This document shows, in pieces, positions 47,518 through 55,247 of a DNA stretch of 64,000 nt (positions within the stretch are counted from its first letter, which is position 1; each line of letters starts with the position of its first letter). The position numbers were made by a program, and so were the translations under genes. The notes beneath the pieces were generated by a model that saw nothing but the letters and a program-made list of their open reading frames with translations, searched no databases and was not told the DNA's origin. This DNA is from Pseudoflavonifractor sp. Marseille-P3106. Lineage in GTDB: Bacteria; Bacillota; Clostridia; Oscillospirales; Oscillospiraceae. Where the stretch lies: the NCBI GenBank assembly GCA_900169975.1, contig LT827126.1:310001-374000 (forward strand), read 5' to 3'.

Positions 47518-48972
47518 ATGTACAGCCAGCCCAAAATTGACATCCGCGAGGTTGTCAACCTACTGGGGCTTAAAGTTGACCCAAAGTGCTCCATAAACTC
47601 TGATACGTTCAATGTACAATGTCCTTTTTGCCGCGACAAAAAGTATCACATGAATATCAACGCTGAGAAGAACGTGTATTCATGTGTGCTTTGCAGCAAA
47701 GAGAAGGGGCAGGGCGCTTTGGACCTATACAGCAGAGTTGTGCATGGAGAGCGATGCGTCAAGGGGCAAAATTCCAAAAAAATCTTTATGGAACTCTGTG
47801 ATGCTTTGCACCTCGGAGGACCATCAGAACGAAAGACGGAGGTGAAAGAGCGGCCATCGTTGCCGAGAATTCTTCGGGCAGATGATGACACGGTAGGGAA
47901 GACTTATGCGGCGCTTCTTGCTTTCGAGCCCCTTGCTCTTACAGAGCAGCATCGGGAGAATTTGAAGCGGCGTGGGTTTTCAGATGAGACGATTGACCGG
48001 AATGAGTACCGCTCCTTGGGCCAGAACTATGACTGGCTCGGCGAGTACTCAGATAGCAGAAGTCTCTATCGCAGGCTCAGGTCAGCCATCAAGGAAAATA
48101 AAAAATTAAGACATAAAAGGGAGGATGAAATTGTCGCTGGTCTGGCTCTGGCACAGCACTTACTCAAACTTGGGTGTACTCTAGCAGGCGTTCCTGGTTT
48201 TTATAAAATCGGTGACTCCTGGAGCTTCAACATCACGCCCGGAATGCTTGTCCCAACCCGAAACATGAAGGGTCAGGTAGTTGCCCTACAAGTCCGGCGG
48301 GATAAACCGGAGAATTGGGAGACAAAAAACAAGGACCGCAAGTTTCTGCGGTATATGACTGTTTCCTCGAAGGGATTGCCTGCTGGCGTTACCGAGGGAA
48401 TCAGCCGAGCACATTTCCCCCTGGCGAATCCACCTCTTTCCAAGGATGTGCATGTGTGTGTCACAGAGGGGCCACTGAAGGCAGACGCCGCAAGTGAACT
48501 GCTGGGGTCCGATGCAAAGGTGTTTTTCATCGCGCTTCATGGAACCATGAACACGAAGGAGCTCCCTGGTTTCTTTAAACTGTGCAAGGAAAAGGGAATC
48601 GAGCGTATTGAAAATGCGTTCGATATGGATAAGACCACAAATTTCCATGTCGCGGAGGCCGGAAAAGGCGTCTGGAAAAAGGCAAAAGCTGCTGGCCTCT
48701 CCGTCGCGGTGCGTTGCTGGGATGAGGACTTCGCAAAGAAGAAATATCGTGAGTTGGGTATTCTGTGTGCCAATCACGATATCTTTGTACCGACTTCTCT
48801 CAACGTTTTCGTCGATGTCGCGGCCATGGCAAGAGCGCTGGAAGCCGCAGGTGTGGAGCATAGTGTTGAGACTTTACCAGACGGAACAGAAGTCAAACAC
48901 TACTGGGATGATGCTACTAAGGGCATAGATGATTACCTGCTTACGCAAAAGCAGCAGAAGACTAACTCCTAA
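47518..48972 (+). CDS. Primase-like protein: CHC2 zinc finger plus TOPRIM-like domain
   Basis: 484 residues, ATG after AAAGGAGGC. The N-terminus has a DnaG-type zinc finger (Cys35-x2-Cys38, His44, Cys56-x2-Cys59, in VQCPFC and SCVLCS). A middle helical part follows, then HVCVTEGPLKADAASELLG (about 310-328) and an ALHG strand that correspond to a TOPRIM or DUF3854-type domain. Such two-domain proteins prime plasmid or phage DNA, and plasmids use them on the transferred strand after conjugation. It lies behind ERF in the same operon and ends at a strong terminator. Confidence 0.82.
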   Translation: MYSQPKIDIREVVNLLGLKVDPKCSINSDTFNVQCPFCRDKKYHMNINAEKNVYSCVLCSKEKGQGALDLYSRVVHGERCVKGQNSKKIFMELCDALHLGGPSERKTEVKERPSLPRILRADDDTVGKTYAALLAFEPLALTEQHRENLKRRGFSDETIDRNEYRSLGQNYDWLGEYSDSRSLYRRLRSAIKENKKLRHKREDEIVAGLALAQHLLKLGCTLAGVPGFYKIGDSWSFNITPGMLVPTRNMKGQVVALQVRRDKPENWETKNKDRKFLRYMTVSSKGLPAGVTEGISRAHFPLANPPLSKDVHVCVTEGPLKADAASELLGSDAKVFFIALHGTMNTKELPGFFKLCKEKGIERIENAFDMDKTTNFHVAEAGKGVWKKAKAAGLSVAVRCWDEDFAKKKYRELGILCANHDIFVPTSLNVFVDVAAMARALEAAGVEHSVETLPDGTEVKHYWDDATKGIDDYLLTQKQQKTNS

Positions 48973-49006
48973 GAGCAGGACCCTATTATGGGTCCTGCTC
49001 TTTTGC
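48972..49006 (+). terminator. Intrinsic terminator
   Basis: Perfect 12-bp arms 48972-48983 and 48990-49001, then TTTTG. It starts at the last base of the primase stop codon. Confidence 0.88.
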
Positions 49007-49023
49007 TTTCTCAAATCATAAAA

Positions 49024-49052
49024 TTGACTAATAAAATACAAAATGGTAAAAT
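49024..49052 (+). promoter_or_regulatory. Promoter of the T4SS operon
   Basis: TTGACT (49024-49029), TAAAAT (49047-49052), 17-bp spacer, ATGG extension. It begins a 155-nt leader. Confidence 0.78.
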
Positions 49053-49067
49053 ATTAAACGAAGAAGC

Positions 49068-49178
49068 AAAGCGCGTCGCGCTTCTGAACTCGCAGCGTCG
49101 AGAGGCGTACTCCACAGTCCGTCTTTTGGCGGGTGCCAGCATTATGTGGGTAGTGTGAGTACCCGCCCGACGGACTGT
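49068..49178 (+). promoter_or_regulatory. Structured leader of the T4SS operon (nested inverted repeats)
   Basis: An outer 10-bp stem (49114-49123 with 49169-49178, ACAGTCCGTC and complement) encloses an inner 7-bp stem (GGCGGGT 49128-49134 with ACCCGCC 49161-49167). A small hairpin (AAGCG...CGCTT near 49068-49085) precedes it. No T run follows, so it is not a terminator. It may be a regulatory RNA, or as DNA a recombination or transfer site. It lacks AGGAAGTATC. Confidence 0.6.
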
Positions 49179-49214
49179 AAGTTACTTTGACGCGGGAAAG
49201 GATGTGTGTTAGAA

Positions 49215-49628
49215 ATGCCCACCGGCCTGATGATTCCGCAAATCGGCAGTCTGACACAGAAGCAGAAGAGGGTCATTGTCCTGCTGTGCTTCGCCGCAGT
49301 AGTTCTGTTTCTGCTAATGATGCCTGCTTTTGCGCAGAGCACGACTACTACGATTGAGACCGAAATCAAGAAGGGTACTCAGAGCATTTATGACCTGTTC
49401 AAGGCAATCCTTGCCCCTATCGCAGTTGTCATGGTGGTCTGGAACGTCTACAAGGCTCTATTCCTTGGTGACAAGGGTATGGAATCCGCAAAGAAGGGCG
49501 TCCTGATTATCCTGTGCATCGTGGCTGTCGTGTACCTTGCCCCCGTTATCGTTACGACTGTTCGGGATTGGTTCTCCGGCATTGGCAACCAGGGTGTGTT
49601 CACCACTGGTACAGGTACAACGCCATAA
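49215..49628 (+). CDS. VirB2/TrbC-like pilin subunit 1
   Basis: 137 residues from ATG 49215; an in-frame GTG at 49206 sits only 3 nt from AAAGGA. It has a signal-peptide-like helix ending MMPAFA-QS, then a hydrophilic loop and two membrane helices (FKAILAPIAVVMVVWNVYKALF and GVLIILCIVAVVYLAPVIVTTV). This is the plan of VirB2/TrbC pilins, which form the T4SS conduit or surface adhesin in Gram-positives. A second, related gene follows after a terminator-like region, so the first is probably made in excess. Confidence 0.72.
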   Translation: MPTGLMIPQIGSLTQKQKRVIVLLCFAAVVLFLLMMPAFAQSTTTTIETEIKKGTQSIYDLFKAILAPIAVVMVVWNVYKALFLGDKGMESAKKGVLIILCIVAVVYLAPVIVTTVRDWFSGIGNQGVFTTGTGTTP

Positions 49629-49670
49629 GCTCCGCAGGGAACACTACGCAACATTATCCAGTCACAAAAA

Positions 49671-49716
49671 GGAGCTGGCCGTCCGGCCCACACCGGATTG
49701 GCCATGCCCCTTTTTT
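49671..49716 (+). terminator. Terminator-like hairpin between the two pilin genes
   Basis: TGGCCGTCCGG (49676-49686) pairs with CCGGATTGGCCA (49693-49704) with wobbles, followed by CCCCTTTTTTG. Partial read-through would set the ratio of pilin to channel genes. Confidence 0.7.
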
Positions 49717-49721
49717 GTTGG

Positions 49722-49752
49722 CCTATGGAGCAGGAATAATCTGCTCCATAGG
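49722..49752. repeat. Perfect inverted repeat
   Basis: CCTATGGAGCA (49722-49732) and TGCTCCATAGG (49742-49752) form an 11-bp perfect stem 45 bp before the second pilin gene. No T run; a protein site or mRNA stabiliser. Confidence 0.7.
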
Positions 49753-49797
49753 CGAGCAATCATTGCCCGCTCAATTAGAAAAGAGGTGAATTCTATT

Positions 49798-50205
49798 ATG
49801 TATAGGAGCCTGATTGGAAGAGAACGAGGGCGCTGGATAATTTGCACTTTGATAAGCGGTGTAATTTTGGCCCTTTGCTTATCATCTCCTGCTTTTGCGA
49901 GTAATGTATGGTCTGGTACGCACGCCAATGATAATTGGAACTTGACGGGCTTTTTGGACCGGATTATGGATGTCTACAACTTAATCAAAGCAATTTGCGC
50001 TCCCTTGGCTGTTTGCTCTATTGCTGGTGGTGGGTTTGAAGTTTTGTTTGGAAATGAGCAGGAACAGTCAAAAGGAATTGCTCGCATCAAGTACACGCTC
50101 ATGGCTGTGGCTGCTATCTTTCTTCTCCCGGCTGTCATCAATATTGGCTACGATTTGGCAAAGAACTTCATGTGGGACCCCAATAATCCAGACTACGTTC
50201 CGTGA
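49798..50205 (+). CDS. VirB2/TrbC-like pilin subunit 2
   Basis: ATG 49798 (135 residues) fits a signal peptide (GRWIICTLISGVILALCLSSPAFA-SN) followed by an extracellular stretch and two membrane helices (LIKAICAPLAVCSIAGGGFEVLF and TLMAVAAIFLLPAVINIGYDLA). The layout matches the previous gene, though sequence similarity is low, so these are two diverged pilin-like subunits. Directly followed by the VirB6-like gene. Confidence 0.72.
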   Translation: MYRSLIGRERGRWIICTLISGVILALCLSSPAFASNVWSGTHANDNWNLTGFLDRIMDVYNLIKAICAPLAVCSIAGGGFEVLFGNEQEQSKGIARIKYTLMAVAAIFLLPAVINIGYDLAKNFMWDPNNPDYVP

Positions 50206-50229
50206 TGCAGAAAGGAGGTAGATTGTTTT

Positions 50230-52398
50230 ATGATAGAAACCATCCTGAGTTGGATTCTCACAGCGGTTGGGGAAGGGCTCGAAGCCATGATGGATTATCT
50301 GTTCGGACTTCTTGACCTTAGTCTCAGCACAATAGTCAGTTATTTCCCGTTCCTTGTTGCAGCATATCAAGTTCTGCAAGCCTGTGCTCTTGGACTAATC
50401 CTGGCGATTGCGGGATGGAATTTGGTGAAATTCTTCGGTGGGCGGCTTGCAAACGTACAAGATACTCCGATACAAATACTGATTCGAAGTGGCATCGCAG
50501 CCGTGCTGGTCTTTAGCGGAGGGTATCTCCTGACTACCATTGTAGACATAGCAAAGCAACCTTATGATGCCTTGCGGAGTATGGATGCAGTTGGACAGCA
50601 ACTGGCCCCACCGGCCCTTGGTGCATCTGACTTTGTAGCGCTTGGTGTGGGGCCTGCAGCAACACTGCTGATTGCTCTAATTTTTTCGATACTGATAGCA
50701 TGGAACCTCATCAAGCTCTTTATTGAGATTGTGGAGCGATACCTATTGGTTGGAGTGCTGGCATACACATCCCCAATTTTCTATCCATTTTTGTGCTCGA
50801 CTTCGATGTCCCAAGTCTTTTCAAAGTTTATAGGGATGTTCGTTGGGCAATGTGCGATGATGACGGTATCCGTTCTATTCACAAATCTCATTTGCTCTAT
50901 ATTTACTGTCTCTGACTCAGACCCAGACGCCATGTTGAAGTTACTCTTTGGGCTTGCCATGTGTAAGGTCGCTCAACGAGCAGATGCCTACCTCCAACAA
51001 CTAGGAATCGGTGTCGCAACGACGGGAGGCAACCTGCTGGGCGATGTCGTCTCTCTTGGTTTGATGGCCAGCCGTGGACTTCGTGATGGATTTACCGGCG
51101 GTGGAAGCGGCGGCGAGTCTGGCGGCAGTAACAGCCGGAAGACAGTGCTGGGCTCTAAAGCAGGTGGTTTCGGCGGCATAGCTGGATTTGCTGCAGGCAG
51201 TTACAAAGCGTATAAGGATGGTGCGACTGGTGCTGACATCTTTAAGCAAGGGGCTAAGACTGCTCATGAGAATGGCGTTAGTTCAATGAATCCTTTCCGC
51301 TTTGTCAGAAATGCGCAGCAGGCCCGTCGGGAGAATATTGCCAGAGTTTCCGTTGAGAATGAGACCAAATTCAATGAGCGCTCTAAATACTGGAACGACC
51401 AGCATAAGCGTTCTTCCACTACTGGTGGCGCGGTCTCCACAAAGAACTACGCAGATTTGGCCAAGGGCGCAGGTATGACCGACCAGCAATACTGGCGCAC
51501 GATGTATAAGATGAACGGTGCTGGCAGCGCAGTAGTGGCTCCGTCCAGTGACGGGAAAGGGCAGTCTGGAGCCTTTGAACTTGATAATGCTTCGCAGGCT
51601 GCTGGTATGATGGTCTCTGATGTCAATTACCAAGGAAAGGGCGCAAATACCGGAGAACCTTTGGAAGGGAAGACCATGCTGACCGGCCCAGACCAGGTTG
51701 TAGCAGCCCACATCAGAGAGAACTATCAGAAGGCCCAGACTGGTCTGGTGGATGGCAAAGGTAATGTGGACGAGGAGGCCACCAGTTCTTATCAGGACGC
51801 AATGGTCAACACGATTCAGTATGGCGCTCCTGTGGTAGCCGAAGACGTACTCTTTGGAAGCGATAAAACGCTTGAAGGGAATGATGCGGTTGGGCAGGCC
51901 GCTATCAAAGCCACGTTTGGCAACAAAATCGTTCCTGAGTCAGAAAACGGCTTGCAGAACATCAAGGCCGAGACCGCTCCTGTTGTCAAAAACAGTGACG
52001 GTCAGATTATCTCCGGCGGCGGCCGTACTATTACCGCCACCTATGAAACTCCTGTCTATGACAAATCTGGCGCGGTTCAGAAAGTTGTGGAGAACGGCGT
52101 TGAGAAAAATAAGACCACGACCCATCAAATGGTCATTATGGACGATGTGGCTTATTCACAGATGGACCAGAGCGAGCAGTGGAAGATGCAGGCCATTCAG
52201 TCCGAGGGCGGCGGAACCTACTATGTCCGGCGCGCAGAGGTTTCTCAGTATGATGTCAAAAAGGACGATTCGGGTGGTTCTTCGACAGAGCGGGATACTG
52301 ATGCTTCGCAAACTGGAAGCCGACGCCAGAGCAGTCCTTTTGGTAAGCGGCCCGGCAGACGCACCTTTAGACGTACCAACAATCGTGATGCAGAATAA
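50230..52398 (+). CDS. VirB6/TrbL-like T4SS channel protein
   Basis: 722 residues, AAAGGAGG before ATG. Six or so membrane helices fill the first 270 residues, including a TrbL-like pair (ALGLILAIAGWNLVKFF; GIAAVLVFSGGYLLTTIV) and FIGMFVGQCAMMTVSVLFTNLI. A long Gly/Ser/Gln-rich soluble region follows (about 290-722) with GGGSGGESGGSNS linkers. VirB6/TrbL proteins form the inner part of the DNA channel; the large tail is typical of Gram-positive versions. Ends before a terminator and a new promoter. Confidence 0.82.
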   Translation: MIETILSWILTAVGEGLEAMMDYLFGLLDLSLSTIVSYFPFLVAAYQVLQACALGLILAIAGWNLVKFFGGRLANVQDTPIQILIRSGIAAVLVFSGGYLLTTIVDIAKQPYDALRSMDAVGQQLAPPALGASDFVALGVGPAATLLIALIFSILIAWNLIKLFIEIVERYLLVGVLAYTSPIFYPFLCSTSMSQVFSKFIGMFVGQCAMMTVSVLFTNLICSIFTVSDSDPDAMLKLLFGLAMCKVAQRADAYLQQLGIGVATTGGNLLGDVVSLGLMASRGLRDGFTGGGSGGESGGSNSRKTVLGSKAGGFGGIAGFAAGSYKAYKDGATGADIFKQGAKTAHENGVSSMNPFRFVRNAQQARRENIARVSVENETKFNERSKYWNDQHKRSSTTGGAVSTKNYADLAKGAGMTDQQYWRTMYKMNGAGSAVVAPSSDGKGQSGAFELDNASQAAGMMVSDVNYQGKGANTGEPLEGKTMLTGPDQVVAAHIRENYQKAQTGLVDGKGNVDEEATSSYQDAMVNTIQYGAPVVAEDVLFGSDKTLEGNDAVGQAAIKATFGNKIVPESENGLQNIKAETAPVVKNSDGQIISGGGRTITATYETPVYDKSGAVQKVVENGVEKNKTTTHQMVIMDDVAYSQMDQSEQWKMQAIQSEGGGTYYVRRAEVSQYDVKKDDSGGSSTERDTDASQTGSRRQSSPFGKRPGRRTFRRTNNRDAE

Positions 52399-52410
52399 AA
52401 CCCAACGCAT

Positions 52411-52444
52411 AAACGGGGTGCCTGTACATGGGCATCCCGTTTTA
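52411..52444 (+). terminator. Intrinsic terminator
   Basis: AACGGGGTGCC pairs with GGGCATCCCGTT across a short loop, followed by TTTATT. It closes the pilin-VirB6 transcript. Confidence 0.75.
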
Positions 52445-52473
52445 TTGATTATTTTATTGTTAAATGGTATAAT
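52445..52473 (+). promoter_or_regulatory. Internal T4SS promoter
   Basis: TTGATT (52445-52450), TATAAT (52468-52473), 17-bp spacer, ATGG extension, 45 bp before the next gene. Confidence 0.78.
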
Positions 52474-52518
52474 ATTGTAGCTTTATTAGCTGAATATTTT
52501 TCAAAGGAGGTTGTAGAT

Positions 52519-53865
52519 GTGGCTGACAGCAATCAGGAAAATACACTTGAATCTGCGCAGAGAGATATCTCAAATGCAGTCAAGATGGGCGCAAATGCGG
52601 CTAAAACGGCAAAGACTGTTGGTAAAGTCGCCGCCCAAGCGGCATCCGGGAACGTCGCCGGAGCAGCCGTTACTTTATTGAAAGACCCACAAACTCTGAA
52701 GAAGATTCTCATAATTGCGTTACTTCCTGTGTTCTTTGTTGTGTGCCTTGGGGTTTTCTTTCTGTACGCTTTGCCCACCGCTATTTTCGAGGCAGTTACC
52801 TCTTACTTCCAGGGTGTCGGTCAAGAATGGGAGGAAGGCGTTTACAGCGCAGAAGGCGGAATTATCCTTGCAGGAATCTTTGAGACGATAAAGGCAGGTG
52901 GGCGAATAATTGGGGATGCGGTAGGAGGCGCGCTGGATTTCGTAAAAGGAATCTGGGACGGCCTGACATCCTGGTTTACCTCCGACAGTTCAAGCGATGA
53001 CGGAAGCGGAGCCCGTGTCGACGACGGGACAGAGACTATTACCGAAGATGGGACCGAAATCTATGTTACCCATGAAGAAGCAGCAGAAAAGGAGACTCTT
53101 TTGAACAAGATTGAGTCATGCCAAAAGAAAATCGAAGTGCGGGCGGACCAAATAAAGCAGGCAATCATGGACCAGCATTCAGCGATTGACCAAGTATTCC
53201 GAAGCCGCTTTGCTGGTACATACGACGTCTGGGACGGAACGACCATCAATGTTGTGTACAATGATATTTCCCAGTCTGAGGCCATTCGTTTGTTATCAGC
53301 CTTTACGGTTATCCATGGTGCCTCGCTTGAAGACATGAATCTTTCAGACTTCTTGAAATGGCTTGGTTATTACCGTGAGCTTTCTGGTGCTCACACAGAG
53401 TTCAATCTTGGCGGTGACAGCATCGGGGTCACAGCCAAGGTCAAGACATGGTGCGGGACCTTTATGCCTCAGTATCTCCAAGAACAGATGGAGCAGGACA
53501 TTGAGGCTAAAGAGCGCGAGATTGCGGAAAATGGCGGGGATGAAAGCCAGATGGAGGCTGCCCGCAAGTCTATTAAAACCAGTTATGAACAGTACCAGGG
53601 GCCTGCTGCGGATTTGCTCTTGGTTGTGGACTGCCCGAACTTCGAGGATGTCCAGCCCATTTACAGGACGGAAATCACCGAAGATGGAAGCGAAATCATT
53701 CATTGCTCCGTATCCTTCTCTGTTGCCATCAAAACCCGGTCTGTGGACACTCTTTCTACGGAGATTATTGGATTCTGGGATAAAGACCTGGAAGGCGCTA
53801 TGGCTGACGGGCAAGTTGCCGACCAAACTGATACAGACGATGATGCACTCGAACCGGCAGCTTAA
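52519..53865 (+). CDS. Bitopic T4SS-associated membrane protein
   Basis: 448 residues, GTG start 8 nt after AAAGGAGG. The N-terminus is Ala-rich and cytoplasmic (MGANAAKTAKTVGKVAAQAASGN). One strong membrane helix lies near 73-98 (ILIIALLPVFFVVCLGVFFLYAL). The rest is extracytoplasmic: a Ser/Asp linker, then helices with a coiled-coil tendency (KETLLNKIESCQKKIEVRADQIKQ) and a beta-rich end. Its position between VirB6 and the wall hydrolase matches the CD1107-like or VirB8-like slot of Clostridial conjugation loci, but I cannot assign a family from sequence. Confidence 0.6.
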   Translation: MADSNQENTLESAQRDISNAVKMGANAAKTAKTVGKVAAQAASGNVAGAAVTLLKDPQTLKKILIIALLPVFFVVCLGVFFLYALPTAIFEAVTSYFQGVGQEWEEGVYSAEGGIILAGIFETIKAGGRIIGDAVGGALDFVKGIWDGLTSWFTSDSSSDDGSGARVDDGTETITEDGTEIYVTHEEAAEKETLLNKIESCQKKIEVRADQIKQAIMDQHSAIDQVFRSRFAGTYDVWDGTTINVVYNDISQSEAIRLLSAFTVIHGASLEDMNLSDFLKWLGYYRELSGAHTEFNLGGDSIGVTAKVKTWCGTFMPQYLQEQMEQDIEAKEREIAENGGDESQMEAARKSIKTSYEQYQGPAADLLLVVDCPNFEDVQPIYRTEITEDGSEIIHCSVSFSVAIKTRSVDTLSTEIIGFWDKDLEGAMADGQVADQTDTDDDALEPAA

Positions 53866-53899
53866 GATGTCTGCGCTATGCTAAGGAGATGATGCAGTT

Positions 53900-55228
53900 T
53901 TGAGACAGAAAACGAGGCGAAAAATCAGCTCCATTCTGATGGCACTGATGCTGATGCTTTGCCTGCCGACGACCGCATATGCGGCGATTTCTCCGCATGG
54001 TGTAGAGGATGCCTTCAACCCGGAGTGGAGCGAGTCTGCGGGTTCTTACGCTGATTCCTTTGGTTGGAACACCGACAACATCATGTCCTTCCAGTGGACT
54101 GACGAAGACGGGGACTCCTACGAACGGCAGACTGGATGGCAGCAGGATTTCTACGAGAATAATGTCCTGACGACCATGCAGTACCTTGGCATCAATGATG
54201 GCGGTATAGGAGGTGTTGGAGGTACAGGGGGCTCCGGCGGCAATATTGTTGCCGTTGCTCTGGGCGAACTCGGCAAAGAGGACTCTCTGGAAGTTCCACC
54301 TGGCTCTAATAAGTGTAAGTACAATGATTGGTACTGGGGTGAAGGTTCTGCTCAGGAATGGTGTGCGGCGTTTGTATGCTGGTGCGCGAACGAATGCGGT
54401 TATTTGGGCAGCATCATACCGAAAACAGCCAGTTGTTCAACTATGTTTGACTTACTGACCAATGATTACGGCTATTCCTATTATCCAGTCCTGTCCACAA
54501 CGCCATTCGGAGGTTCCTCCTACACGCCCGTACCAGGCGACCTGATGTTTTTCTCAGAAACAGGCGACCTGAGTCTCTATAAACCATTCGAGCACATCGG
54601 AATTATCGTCGAGGTAGAGGAAAACGGTTGGTACACCGTCGAGGGCAATACGACCGGCGGCGGTCAAATTCCTGGCGGCGGTGTTGCAAATAACCATTTT
54701 ACATCATCCACGACCCAAGCGCGTGTCCGCAACGGATATGTCGTTCATGTAGAATATCCCGGCCTTGTCGGCAGCGATAATATTGAGCAGGCTTATAACT
54801 TCCTGACTGGTGTCATGGAATTCAATTCTGCGGCCGCCTGTGGCATCCTGGCCAATATGAATGCCGAGTCCACCGGCCTTGTTCCTGACCAGGAGGAAAT
54901 CGGTGGTGGCGGTGGCTACGGCATCTGCCAGTGGACCGATACCCGCAGGGATGACCTCGTAGAGTGGTGTGAAAATAACGGTTATGACTATACGACCTTG
55001 GAGGGACAGCTTTGGTTCTTCCGCTACGAAATCTCAGCAATTACTCCCGGCCTCGTCTCAACATTGAAGTCTATCCCCAATACAGCAGAAGGGGCTTATG
55101 ATGCCGCAGTAGCCTTCTGTAAGCAATATGAGATACCAAAAGATACAGAGACTGCAGCAGTTATCCGGGGGCAATCAGCTAAGTCGGATTTCTGGCCAAC
55201 CTACGGGAACCGAGAACCTGAGACGTAA
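53900..55228 (+). CDS. Secreted peptidoglycan hydrolase: CHAP plus phage-tail-lysozyme domain
   Basis: 442 residues, TTG start with AAGGAG upstream. Signal peptide ends near TTAYA-A. The CHAP amidase/endopeptidase domain (about 115-270) has catalytic Cys155 in EWCAAFVCWC and His232 in FEHIGIIVEV. The C-terminal domain (about 278-425) matches phage-tail lysozyme: AYNFLTGVMEFNSAAACGILANMNAESTGL then GYGICQWTDTRRDDL. This is the VirB1-type enzyme that opens the wall for the channel. Here the peptidase precedes the muramidase, the reverse of Tn916 Orf14, where the lysozyme comes first. Confidence 0.9.
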   Translation: MRQKTRRKISSILMALMLMLCLPTTAYAAISPHGVEDAFNPEWSESAGSYADSFGWNTDNIMSFQWTDEDGDSYERQTGWQQDFYENNVLTTMQYLGINDGGIGGVGGTGGSGGNIVAVALGELGKEDSLEVPPGSNKCKYNDWYWGEGSAQEWCAAFVCWCANECGYLGSIIPKTASCSTMFDLLTNDYGYSYYPVLSTTPFGGSSYTPVPGDLMFFSETGDLSLYKPFEHIGIIVEVEENGWYTVEGNTTGGGQIPGGGVANNHFTSSTTQARVRNGYVVHVEYPGLVGSDNIEQAYNFLTGVMEFNSAAACGILANMNAESTGLVPDQEEIGGGGGYGICQWTDTRRDDLVEWCENNGYDYTTLEGQLWFFRYEISAITPGLVSTLKSIPNTAEGAYDAAVAFCKQYEIPKDTETAAVIRGQSAKSDFWPTYGNREPET

Positions 55229-55247
55229 GGAAAGTGGGTGAAATTTT

